A DNA stretch of 64,000 nt from positions 18,737,261 to 18,801,260 of the forward strand of contig OY755181.1 of the NCBI GenBank assembly GCA_963576735.1, given 5' to 3'. The position numbers and the translations under genes were made by a program. This DNA comes from Bedellia somnulentella (taxonomy: Eukaryota; Arthropoda; Insecta; Lepidoptera; Bedelliidae). The notes below the pieces were generated by a model. The model did not search any database. It saw nothing but the letters and a program-made list of their open reading frames with translations, and was not told the origin of the DNA. This document shows positions 9,381-18,726 of this stretch, in pieces (the first letter of the stretch is position 1; each line of letters starts with the position of its first letter).

Positions 9381-12300
9381 ATGTGTTTAAATAAAAATCA
9401 ACACGGAGACGGCGATAAAGCTCGCCACTTATCACGTCATAGATTCTCATTGGGCGAAAAGTGGGCTGGAGAGACCCGCTTTAGTACGATGAATGTTTGC
9501 GGAGGAATGCAAGAAAAGTTAGATGAAGTATGCCTGGTAATGAAAGAAAAGAATTTAGATTTGCTGTGTGTAAATGAGACGAAGTGTAAGGGAAAAGAGG
9601 TCTCGCAACTTGGATCAATTACTGCCATCTGGTCGGGGGTCGACCCTAATATCAGAGCTTGCCAAGGAGTGGGACTTCTTATGTCTGAAAGGATGGTTCA
9701 ATGTATGTCAGAGCATGAGTGTGTGAGTCCAAGGCTCCTCTGGGTTAAGTTGAAAGTGGGTTTGATCCGGTTACGCATAATATGCGTCTATGCGCCGGAT
9801 ATGTCGAAAGCACTAACTCAGAGGGAAGAGTTTTGGAATTTATTAGGTGATGTAGTGAATGGGTGTGATTTGAATGAAAGGATAATTTTGTTAGGGGATT
9901 TTAATGGTTGGGTTGGTGTGAAACGCAACGGATGTGAACGAGTATTAGGAAAATATGGGGATCAGAGAGTGAATGAAAATGGGGAAAAATTGATTGAAGT
10001 ATGTTTGGAGAGGGATCTTTGTGTTACTAACACATTGTTTAAACACAAAGATATCCACATGTATACAAGGCAACGAGGTAGCGAGAGAAGTATGATAGAT
10101 TTTGTGATTGTGGATGAAAGACTGAAATCAAAAGTGGTTGACACTAGAGTCTATAGAGGTGTCAACGTGGGAACAGACCATTTCCTCGTCGTGTCACGAG
10201 TAAGGGGTCTTTTCAAACGGTGGCGTCACAGGACTAGAGTGCCAACTACTGAACCTTCGAGAATAAGAGTAGAAAATTTAGTAGAAGATGAAAAAATAGG
10301 AGATGAATATGTTAAGAAATTGGATGAAAGACTGAGTTGCGTAGAAATGACGGATGAAATGGAAATTGAAGATGTATGGAGTGTGCTCAAATCTACGTTA
10401 GTTGAATGTGCGACGGAAGTTTGTGGAGTGAGCAAAAGGAAAATTAGACCATCAGCTAGTTGGTGGGATAAAAATGTGAAAGATGCAGTGCATGAAAAGA
10501 AGAAAGCTTGGCTCGATTTACTAGCAATCAAAGCTAGTAAACGGATGAATGTGTGTATAAATGATGATGAAGTTGAGAGATTTGAAGATGAATATAAGAG
10601 AATAAAGAGAATGGTTAAGAATAAAATAGAGCAGAAAAAGCGAGATCTGAAAGAATGGAGTGAAAAGAAACTCTCCAATAATTTCCAAAACAATCAAAAA
10701 TTGTTTTGGAAATATATCAGACGTGAAAGGGGAGTTTCACAAAACACCAGTACAAATGTAATGAAGGATGAAAAAGGTGAATTAATGACTGATGGAATTA
10801 GAATAAAAAGGGTATGGAAGGATTATTTCGAGGGTCTCTTTGAAAAAGAGGATGACCCCACTACTTCAGCAATTGATATTAATATTAATTGTAACGAAGT
10901 GTTGGGTGATATGTGTGAAAGTGTGATAAGTATGGAAGAAATTGTAAAAGCGATGAAATGTATGAAATTAGGGAAAGCGGCAGGGTATGATAGAGTTAAT
11001 ATCGAAATGCTAAGGGCTGGTAAAGGGTTAGTGGCTTCTTGGCTGTTCTTCCTTTTTCGAAAGTGTTGGGCACTTGGCAAAGTACCAAATGATTGGTGCA
11101 GAGCGGTGATAGTGCCCCTATATAAAGGGAAAGGGTCACGCCACGTAGCAAAAAACTACCGTGGTATTAGCCTACTTAGTGTTGTCGGTAAATTGTATGC
11201 TAAGGTATTGATTGAAAGAGTGATGAAAGAAACTGATGAGAAAATCTGGGATGTGCAAGCAGGGTTTAGAAAGGGAATGGGATGTATGGATCAAATCTTC
11301 TCCTTAAGGTGCATCACAGAAAAATTCTTAGCAAAGAACCATAAAGTGTATTGCACCTTCATTGATCTGGAGAAGGCGTATGATAGGGTAGTAAGAAAGA
11401 ATTTGTGGGAGGTGTTGTCTAAGTTCGGTTTGGGGAGCCAACTTATACGTGCATTAGAGTCACTCTATGAGGGTTCCAGTGCATGTGTAAGAATAAACGG
11501 AGAAGACACGGACTGGTTTGAAATCTCTAGGGGTGTACGTCAGGGTTGTGTAGCTTCTCCGTGGCTTTTCAATCTGTTCATGGATGACTGTTTGAAAGAA
11601 CTACGCGAAAGTGATTATGGTCTGAGAATGGAAGGATTCATCATTAAATGCCTCTTATACGCTGACGATCAAGTATTACTTGCATCAACGGTAAATGAGT
11701 TGCAAGAGATGGTGAATATTGCGTGTAAGTCTTTTGAAAGAAAGGGCATGCGAGTGAATGTGGACAAAACCAAGACAATGGTTTTCCAGAGAGAGGAAAG
11801 TATGACAGAATGTGAGATTACAATAGGTGGCAAGAAAGTGGAACAAGTGAAAGAGTTTGTATATCTGGGAAGTTTGTTTACAAGGGACGGAAAATGCGAG
11901 GAAGATATTGAAAGGAGAGTAAAAAAGGGTAATGCGGTAAATGGAGCCATAAACAGTCTAATGTCGAGCCAGTTCCTGTCTGAAAAGGCGCGAATGGCAG
12001 TTCACAATGCTGTACTGGTTCCTACGCTGATGTATGGTAGTGAATGTTGGGCATGGCAAAAGAGGCATGAAAGTAGAGTGAATGCAGTGGAAATGAGATC
12101 CCTCAGAAGTATATGTAATGTAAGGTTGTGCGACAGAGTGAGAAATAGTGTAATTCGTGAACGTTTAGGTGTGAAAGATGACGTAGTGTGCAAGATAGAG
12201 AAAGGAATGTTAAGGTGGTTTGGGCACATAGAGAGGATGAATGACAGTAAATTGGTGAAAGAGATCTATAGAGCCAACGTGGAAGGTAATGTGAGTAGAG

Positions 12301-12500
12301 GACGACCACGGAGAACACACTTGGACCAAATTGAGAGTGTGCTCAAAAAGGCTGGCGTCCGAAGTATGAAGAATAAAAGAGCATGTATGAAAAGATTGAT
12401 GGATGTAAACGAAGCTAGAGAGGTTTGTCAGGATCGTACAAAGTGGCGATCGATAGTCTCTGCCTACCCCAATGGGAACAATGGGCGTGAGTATAAGTAA
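9381..12500 (+). CDS. LINE endonuclease/reverse transcriptase, 1039 aa
   Basis: Encodes the retrotransposition enzyme that nicks target DNA and copies the element RNA. The N-terminal apurinic-type endonuclease shows NVCGGM, NETK (E66), LGDFNGW (D173, N175), MIDFVIV and GTDH (D266, H267). The reverse transcriptase follows with KAAGYD, PLYKGKG, QAGFRKG, FIDLEKAYDR (D662), GVRQGC and YADD at 760-763. The C-terminus has MYGSECW, RWFGHIERM and SRGRPRR, typical of RTE proteins, and no zinc knuckle. I chose the ATG at 9381 as the first in frame; an initiator nearer M37 would lie just before the endonuclease core. The stop codon is formed by the TAAG tail itself. Antisense ORFs inside are shadows. 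Confidence 0.9.
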   Translation: MCLNKNQHGDGDKARHLSRHRFSLGEKWAGETRFSTMNVCGGMQEKLDEVCLVMKEKNLDLLCVNETKCKGKEVSQLGSITAIWSGVDPNIRACQGVGLLMSERMVQCMSEHECVSPRLLWVKLKVGLIRLRIICVYAPDMSKALTQREEFWNLLGDVVNGCDLNERIILLGDFNGWVGVKRNGCERVLGKYGDQRVNENGEKLIEVCLERDLCVTNTLFKHKDIHMYTRQRGSERSMIDFVIVDERLKSKVVDTRVYRGVNVGTDHFLVVSRVRGLFKRWRHRTRVPTTEPSRIRVENLVEDEKIGDEYVKKLDERLSCVEMTDEMEIEDVWSVLKSTLVECATEVCGVSKRKIRPSASWWDKNVKDAVHEKKKAWLDLLAIKASKRMNVCINDDEVERFEDEYKRIKRMVKNKIEQKKRDLKEWSEKKLSNNFQNNQKLFWKYIRRERGVSQNTSTNVMKDEKGELMTDGIRIKRVWKDYFEGLFEKEDDPTTSAIDININCNEVLGDMCESVISMEEIVKAMKCMKLGKAAGYDRVNIEMLRAGKGLVASWLFFLFRKCWALGKVPNDWCRAVIVPLYKGKGSRHVAKNYRGISLLSVVGKLYAKVLIERVMKETDEKIWDVQAGFRKGMGCMDQIFSLRCITEKFLAKNHKVYCTFIDLEKAYDRVVRKNLWEVLSKFGLGSQLIRALESLYEGSSACVRINGEDTDWFEISRGVRQGCVASPWLFNLFMDDCLKELRESDYGLRMEGFIIKCLLYADDQVLLASTVNELQEMVNIACKSFERKGMRVNVDKTKTMVFQREESMTECEITIGGKKVEQVKEFVYLGSLFTRDGKCEEDIERRVKKGNAVNGAINSLMSSQFLSEKARMAVHNAVLVPTLMYGSECWAWQKRHESRVNAVEMRSLRSICNVRLCDRVRNSVIRERLGVKDDVVCKIEKGMLRWFGHIERMNDSKLVKEIYRANVEGNVSRGRPRRTHLDQIESVLKKAGVRSMKNKRACMKRLMDVNEAREVCQDRTKWRSIVSAYPNGNNGREYK

Positions 12501-12509
12501 GTAAGTAAG

Positions 12510-12545
<36 letters not shown>

Positions 12546-12826
12546 GTGTCTTATACTTAGCCATGTATATATCTACAACTCATCTGGAGATTCTATCTTA
12601 AAAATAGGATTGTTAGGTGATCCCACCAAACTAAGTTAGGTATATAATTTAGCCTCAATCGTGCTAATGCACGAATTCGGGAATCGAAACCGAGACCTAT
12701 GAATTGTAAGCGTATAAGAAAACGAAGTTAATTTTAATATTGCTGTGCCAATGAACACAATAATTAATACATCTTAATAAGCCCCAGACCCGTACCACCT
12801 CTTGGGAGGTCTATTTCAAAACAAAC

Positions 12827-13071
12827 ATACATACATATACTCACGGCTATAAATCCCTAGATGGGGTAGCCAGAGCTAAGGAATCAGAAATTCCTCAACT
12901 ACTTTTGGAAAGTTAAGTGGGGAAAAGATGGTAAAGTAAAGGTTGTTGGTGATGGGTCTCCAACCGTATCGCCCAAAAATCCCTTTAAAGCCCCAATACC
13001 GTTAGTCGCCTCTTACGTACACCCGCCGGAAGAATTGGGGTAGTGCTATTCTAAGCCGACACTACACAGTA
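12827..13071 (-). repeat. S1a SINE, complete, target-site duplication
   Basis: Flanked by TTCAAAACAAAC (12815-12826 and 13072-13083). The body is close to the S1a consensus with CTAGATGGGG near the tail. Confidence 0.9.
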
Positions 13072-13197
13072 TTCAAAACAAACTTACACGATAATATGAT
13101 TCGAATGAAAAAAATACGAAGCTTTCACTTGACAATAATATTAAACGGCAAACTAAAACTTAAAGAATGAGTCGGATGAAATAAAAGGATTCATACA

Positions 13198-13320
13198 ACA
13201 ATACATATACTCACGCCGTTAGTTTTCATTAGAATAGGGAGATACTATCGATCAGCACTTTTTACGAACAAAACAAGCTATCGGGCTTCTACATTCATTA
13301 ATCTTTTCATTTATGCACAT
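13198..13320 (-). mobile_element. RTE-class LINE 3' fragment
   Basis: Antisense match to the last ~120 bp of the intact LINE (ACTCACGCCGTTAGT, then ACTATCGATC and ATTAATCTTTTCAT), moderately decayed. Confidence 0.75.
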
Positions 13321-13346
13321 TTATTATTCCCACTTCACACTACACT

Positions 13347-13590
13347 GCTGTGTCGTGTCGGCTTAGAATAGCACTACCCCATTTCTTCCGGTGGGTGTAC
13401 GTAAGAGGCGACTAACGGTATTGGGGCTTTTAAGGGATTTTTGGGCGATGCGGTTGGAGACCCATCACCAACAACCTTTATTTTACAATCTTTTCCCCAC
13501 GCAACTTCCAAAAGTGGCTGAGGAATTTCTGATTCCTTAGCTCTGGCTACCCCTTTTAGGGATTTATAGCCGTGAGTATATGTATGTATG
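13347..13590 (+). repeat. S1a SINE copy
   Basis: Complete copy, head GCTGTGTCGTGTCGGCTTAG, tail GCCGTGAGTATATGTATG. Confidence 0.9.
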
Positions 13591-13615
13591 TAATATAACG
13601 ACGTATAAACTTAAT

Positions 13616-13763
13616 GCCGTGTAGTGCCGGCTTAGAATGTCGCTACCCCTTTCTGCCCACGGGTAAGAGGCGACTAAGGAAGAGGTGGCTGAGGAATTTA
13701 TAATTCCTTGGCTCTGGCTACCCCTTCTTGGGAATTATAGCCGTGAGTATATGAATGAATATG
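13616..13763 (+). repeat. S1 SINE with internal deletion and TSD
   Basis: Both ends are present but the middle ~100 bp is missing (CGACTAAGGAAGAGGTGGCT junction). Flanked by ATAAACTTAAT (13605-13615 and 13764-13774), so a 148-bp internally deleted form was itself inserted, or the deletion came later. Confidence 0.85.
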
Positions 13764-13774
13764 ATAAACTTAAT

Positions 13775-14653
13775 CGAGTTAATATAATAAATAACTGTAT
13801 TTTTGTATAAGCATTTGTTCGAAGAGGGAGGTTTCATAGTTTTGTCATGTTTTTCGTTTATTATAAATTTATTGTGAAACTTGTTGCTGATAAGGTATGT
13901 GATATATAGTTTCAAAAAGCACTTTACAATTTTAAACGAAAAGTGAAATAAAATTATATTTTGCTTAAAAACATTTCCTTTTCTTAAACAAGTTCGAGGT
14001 TTCTATAACTTATCTTATCAAAATGTGTAAAAAACGTTAGAAAGTCTGTCTGACCCTTTGTAATTTATTATTTACGATTGTTTAACTTCATTTTATTGAA
14101 TATATAACAATTCAGTTAAAGTTGTATTGTGTTGGCTTGGAATATCACTAAACCATTTCTTCCCAGGGGGGTCGTGCGACAGACTGAGGGTCTTCCTAAG
14201 TGAATATTAGGCGCTGTAGCTGAATATCCGTAATTTAATAATAATAATTAAAATAAATATTAAAAATAATAAAAAAAATATTCATTTTTCAAAACTACAT
14301 AATATTTGTCTTAACCTAGTTAGTTATTTAAAGTACAAAATATAACATTTTCCTGTTCCTGAGCTAGGTAATTTACCTGTATTTCAGGCAGCAATAAACA
14401 AAAAAGGCTAAAACTATCAGTTTTCATATAATGGTATTGGTAAGTAGTGTATAAATTATTATCAGAATCGATTATATCTAACTAATTGTATTATTGTGTT
14501 AAAAAATAAAAACATCTTATATTAACTTATTATATTAAGCAATTCCTCTGACGAATCAGAATCTGAATCAGTTCCGTTAACACTTGTCATCCCTAAAATC
14601 GAAAATACCTAAGATGTTTCCGCTGATTTCATGGTCTGGCTACCCTGATATAA
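13775..14653. other. AT-rich stretch, one decayed S1 head
   Basis: Mostly unassigned. Bases 14125-14215 resemble an S1 head (GTGTTGGCTTGGAATATCAC) that fades after the first ~85 bp. No ORF of note. Confidence 0.4.
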
Positions 14654-14893
14654 ATTATATGGCATTGTATAAGACTGGATTATATTAATGACTCACAAAT
14701 ACACCCTGTCAAAAATCGAATGCAACAAATAATATATTCAGTCAAAAGCAAAAGCGATAGTCGTGCTGAGATCCCACGTTCTATCAGAATCACAAATGAG
14801 CCGATCATGGCTGGCGGTCGCCGGAGGGTGATAACTGCTGTCGGGATTTCTGATGAGGAGGAGCCTTACGTAATTCCTCTAAAACCAAGTTAA
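14654..14893 (+). CDS. Candidate terminal coding exon, unknown gene
   Basis: Reading frame open from the TAA at 14651 to a TAA at 14891-14893 (79 codons). Codon composition is more GC-rich and varied than nearby sequence. The C-terminal part reads ...EIPRSIRITNEPI, then MAGGRRRVITAVG, then SDEEEPYVIPLKPS and stop. A plausible 3' splice site (ATATATTCAG) ends at 14741, giving a ~50-residue terminal exon from 14742. I do not recognise the protein. A LINE fragment lies 50 bp downstream and could sit in its 3' UTR. It could also be a chance ORF or transposon remnant. Confidence 0.35.
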   Translation: MIWHCIRLDYINDSQIHPVKNRMQQIIYSVKSKSDSRAEIPRSIRITNEPIMAGGRRRVITAVGISDEEEPYVIPLKPS

Positions 14894-14946
14894 TTTAAAA
14901 TCTTATTGCTACATAACCACCGTTTTAGACTTTTCTGTTTGTATAG

Positions 14947-15183
14947 TATAGTAAATTGGTAAAAGAGATTTATAGAGCCAATGTGGACGGTAATGTTAGT
15001 AGAGGACGCGCCGGAGGACACATTTGGACCAAATACTGAGTGTGCTCAAAAAGGCAGGCGTCTGAAGTATGAAGAATAAAAGACAAGATTTATGGATGTA
15101 AAAAGATGTTTGTCAGGTTCGTACAAAATGGCGATCTATAGTTTTTGCCTACCCCTATGGGAACTAATGCCGTGAGTATAGAG
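14947..15183 (+). mobile_element. RTE-class LINE 3' fragment, decayed
   Basis: Aligns to the last ~240 bp of the intact LINE (GTAAATTGGTAAAAGAGA onward) with small deletions; ends GGGAACTAATGCCGTGAG. The frame is broken. Confidence 0.85.
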
Positions 15184-15690
15184 GAAGGAATAAGTAGAAA
15201 GGAAAGAGGCAGGAAAAATGGGTTAGTGTATACGAAAATGTTTCAGAGGGACCACTTTATTTCAAAGCTCTTGCCGCATATCTTTATAAAACTACCATAA
15301 CAAAAGACCTATAATGCGTTTTTCACTTAAAAATACTCAATCTTTAAATTCACAAAAGCATTAAACTAGATTTTCTAGAGTTAATGAAGAATTAGTGTTT
15401 GTGCGCTGATTGTGTTTTAATATTGTTTTGTGTCGAGCGAAGTAATTAAGTTTGGTTAAATACAACCTCACGCTATTATTTTTCATTAGGGTAAGCGACG
15501 AAGATAAATTGCTAACTCGTGTATGTGAAAAAAAAAATTAAGTTGTATAATACTGCAAAACATATCTTGCTTCGCATCATTTTTTTAACATGCTGTTTTA
15601 TTTTGATGAAACTTTGGTAGCACAATGATGGGCCACTTGATAAAACACGACGAATTTATAAAAAAACATCCTTAAGGGATCCTTAAGGGA

Positions 15691-16058
15691 AAGACTTGAT
15701 AGCTCAATGGGTAGAACACCGGTTAACGTGCAAGCGACTAGTGTTCAAATCCTGGGTCGGGCCTACACCAATTTGTATTTTCTAAAGACATATGTGTGGT
15801 TAATTTATCATGGTTGTTAACGGTGAGGGAAAACATCGTGAGGAAACCCACATGACTGAGTTGTACTTAGTCATGTGACAGTGTATTCGTACAAAACGGC
15901 GATAGGCCTGCCCCCTATCACGTGAGTACACTGTCCATGCAAAACTTGGGCACTCTGAACACCAGGTGACAAAGTCCCGTGATGTTTAGAAGTATTAGTA
16001 CCTCTGCCAACCCCTTCGGGGATATTCTGCGTCAACGTTTATGTTATGTATATTTATT
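15691..16058 (+). repeat. T1 tRNA-derived SINE, complete, TSD
   Basis: A 368-bp full copy flanked by ATCCTTAAGGGA (15679-15690 and 16059-16070). Head has A box TAGCTCAATGGG and B box-like GTGTTCAAATCC; body includes GGTGAGGGAAAACATCGTG; 3' end CCAACCCCTTCGGGGATATT and then an ATGTTATGT tail. The polymerase III boxes would drive its transcription. Confidence 0.92.
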
Positions 16059-16070
16059 ATCCTTAAGGGA

Positions 16071-16220
16071 ATGATAGAAGGAAAGCAAGGAAAGGGAAGG
16101 CCAAGAAGAGTATACATACACTGTGAAAAGGTGGACGTCGTGTCTTACCAAGAGATCAAGGAACTGGCATTGAATAGATGTGACTGGAGAAAATTACAGT
16201 TACAAGAGCGTCGCTCTTAA
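16071..16220 (+). pseudogene. C-terminal fragment of a different LINE ORF
   Basis: Translates to an EGKQGKGRPRR motif followed by VVSYQEIKELALNRCDW and a stop at about 16218. The GRPRR plus YQEIKELALNR layout is the C-terminal tail of endonuclease-RT LINE proteins, distinct from the intact LINE here. The T1 copy before it inserted at its left edge. Confidence 0.65.
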
Positions 16221-16354
16221 GTTTATGATGAAGGTAGCACAAGATTAAATCTCGGCCTGAGACATAATAAGCATGGATTCAATTGCTAGGATAAATTTCA
16301 CTTCCCTATCTATTAACAGTAATAGACAGGGTAGTGTTATAATTTAAATCTTTT

Positions 16355-16590
16355 TTGTTCATGAAAACCTCATGTGGGGATTATTATTAATAAATAAAGA
16401 ATAAATAAAGGAAAGAAAAATTTCGACACAGGCGGGCACTTCCGAATTAGTAAAAATTTGGAGGTAGGAAACGCAAACACTACTTTAACGTGTAAAAGAA
16501 ATAAAGGATGGAAGAATTTCGCACTGGCAGCCAACTGACACGGTAGCTCAGTTGGCAGAGCGTCCGGGGCGTTTACCCGAGGGTAGTGTT
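16355..16590. repeat. T2-type tRNA-derived SINE debris
   Basis: An antisense T2 3' part (CCTCATGTGGGGATTATTAT, GGAAAGAAAAATTTCGACAC) is joined to a sense part containing GGAGGTAGGAAACGC and the tRNA-like A box GGTAGCTCAGTTGGCAGAGC. Orientation changes inside the unit, as in the 4262-4737 composite. Confidence 0.6.
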
Positions 16591-16892
16591 ATTCTTCGTC
16601 ACCACCAGCCGGGTCTATTATATACGTTAGTTAAATAAATGTAATGGGCACTAACATTCATCTAGATTTAGAAAAATCTTTGTGTACACTTAAAGATAAA
16701 AAGCAAATAATGTGTATACATTTTTTGGTGCATTAGTGTTAGTGGATTATATAACCGATTTAGAACGCAAATGTGAATGTATGTTTCGGTTCATAATGTA
16801 ATTGAAAACATTGGTGTTAGTTGGATCTAATGAAATCGAAATGTAACAAATCGCAAAGTTATGACATTATCTTCATATTATCATCATATTTT

Positions 16893-17250
16893 ACGACGTT
16901 ATAGCTCAATGGGTAGAACACCGGTTAACGTGCAAGCGACTAGTGTTCAAATCCCGGGTCGGGCCTACACCAATTTGTTTTTTTTAAAGACATGTGTTGT
17001 TAATTTATCACGGTTGTTAACGGTGAGGGAAAACATCTTGAGGAAACCCACATGGCTGAGTTGTACTTAGTCATGTGACAGTGTATTCGTACAAAACGGC
17101 GATAGGCCTGTCCCCTATCACGTGAGTACACTGTCCATGCAAAACGTGGGTACTCTGAACACCAGGTGACAAAGTCACGTGATGTTCAGAAGTATTAGTA
17201 CCTCTGCCAACCCCTTCGGGGATATTCGGCGTGAACGTTTATGTTTATGT
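16893..17250 (+). repeat. T1 tRNA-derived SINE copy
   Basis: Complete: TAGCTCAATGGG A box, GTTCAAATCCCGG B box, GGTGAGGGAAAACATC body, CCCCTTCGGGGATATTCGGC 3' end. Close to the 15691-16058 copy. Confidence 0.9.
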
Positions 17251-18058
17251 TGTCTATTGTTTGTTATAATAGTAATGACATACAAATATCATGCATGTTT
17301 GTATAAAAAAAAACGGATGCCATAGGAATCTAATGTCTTAAACTTGTCGTAAAAGTGTAAAAGTAGTTCTTATACCAAGTTAATACAATGTCCGCTTAGC
17401 TTCTGTAAATTTATGGTCCTGATTTCATTGGTTTTCAAAAATGGCCTGAGCTGTTTCAAAGATCTGGTTAGTTTTCTTGTATGTTTCCTTCTAAAATTTT
17501 ACCTCCGTGCTTCCAAATTTGTAGAATTTATGAATTGTGTCAATTACTATTCCATCTTGTAATATTTTTATTTAGGCATAGATTATTCTATCCGATGCTT
17601 TAGTTTAGAAAACCTACAAAAACGTATTATCTACGTTATTTAAAAAAAAATGAGCTGACATAAATATCAACATGTTAACTAATTAAATAAATGTTAAAAC
17701 GTGATCCGGAGCTTTCCATCAGAGCATTATTTATGTTCCATAGAAACATACGTCAGATGTAAAAATTATTTCATGAAATGGTTTTAATAAGAAGAAAATG
17801 TGTATTTTTAAGTGCCCTAAAGCGTTGTAACAAATGGGCTACGTAAGATCATAATAAAAAAGAGTCATGTTAGAGCGCCCACTACTGCGGACTCACTCGC
17901 ACATAGCAGCGTCTCACTCATATTCTTACATCGCGGTATGTTAATGATTTTCGAGTTAAGCATAGATACAAATTGTTAGTTAGTACTCAGCAGGGTTTAC
18001 TGGCCAGTATATCATTGCTGTTTCCACATACGTATTTTATGTTTATCTAGAGGTTTAA
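17251..18058. other. No recognisable gene
   Basis: AT-rich; a short GC-richer patch at 17870-17940 (GCGGACTCACTCGCACATAG) has no further promoter or exon marks. Confidence 0.4.
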
Positions 18059-18285
18059 GTGCCGGCTTAGAATATCACAACCCCTTTCTACTTATGGGTG
18101 TCGTAAGAGGCGACTAAGAGTATGAGTTTTTTTTATTTCGTTTTAGGCGATGTGGTTGGAGACCTATCACCAAAAATACTTTATTTTTACCAACTTGTCC
18201 CCTGTCAACTTCAAAATGCGGCTGAGGAGTTCTTATCTCTGAAGCTCTGGTCACCCCTTTTTGGGATTTATGGCCGAGGGTATGT
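18059..18285 (+). repeat. S1b SINE copy
   Basis: S1b signature GTCGTAAGAGGCGACTAAGA and TTTTTGGGATTTATGGCCG; the tail beyond GAGGGTATG is lost. Confidence 0.85.
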
Positions 18286-18492
18286 TTAGTAATTTGAAAT
18301 TATTAATAACCAGATACAATTGATTTTCCTATTTTTCTGGTACACTAAACATAAACAGTTGTCTAATTATAAAAAAGTTGTTCAAAGTTGTTCTTCTACC
18401 CAGATGATGTGGTACCCAGACCCATATCCTAGCCTGAAACATATCTAATTGTTTTGAGTCACGATATAAAATTTGAGTAAGCTGTTAAATGA

Positions 18493-18726
18493 GCTGTATA
18501 GTGTCGGCCTAGAATAGCACTACCCCTTCCTTTCGTGTAAGTAAGGGGCGACTATTGGGGCTTTTTAAGTAATTTTATGGGCGATGCAGTTGGACACCCT
18601 AGAGACCGAAAATATTTATTTTACAATCTTTGCGTCATTCATATTCCAAAAATGGAGGAACTTCTTATTCTGAAGTTCTGGCTACCCCTTCTAGAGATTG
18701 CCGTGAATATATGTTGATATGTATGT
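18493..18726 (+). repeat. S1 SINE, divergent
   Basis: Head GCTGTATAGTGTCGGCCTAG, 3' end CTAGAGATTGCCGTGAATAT; several small deletions. Confidence 0.8.

Larger units (their letters stand above)
9106..12510 (+). mobile_element. Near-complete RTE-class LINE, intact ORF
   Basis: About 3.4 kb: a 5' UTR of 275 bp opening with GCTGTGTAGTGCCGGCATAG, one long ORF, and almost no 3' UTR, ending in a TAAG tandem tail. Single-ORF organisation, apurinic-type endonuclease followed by reverse transcriptase, length and short-repeat tail all fit the RTE clade. The same element is represented by at least nine 3' or internal fragments in this window. Target-site duplications cannot be read because AT repeats lie on both sides. 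An open reading frame without visible breaks suggests recent activity. Confidence 0.88.

Noticed and set aside
10226..10693. 155-codon antisense ORF inside the LINE
   Set aside because: Shadow of the sense ORF; serine/leucine-rich translation from purine-rich coding sequence, no recognisable domain.
12507..12540. Long AT run as an origin or special structure
   Set aside because: Ordinary AT microsatellite next to the LINE tail; it only hides the target duplication.
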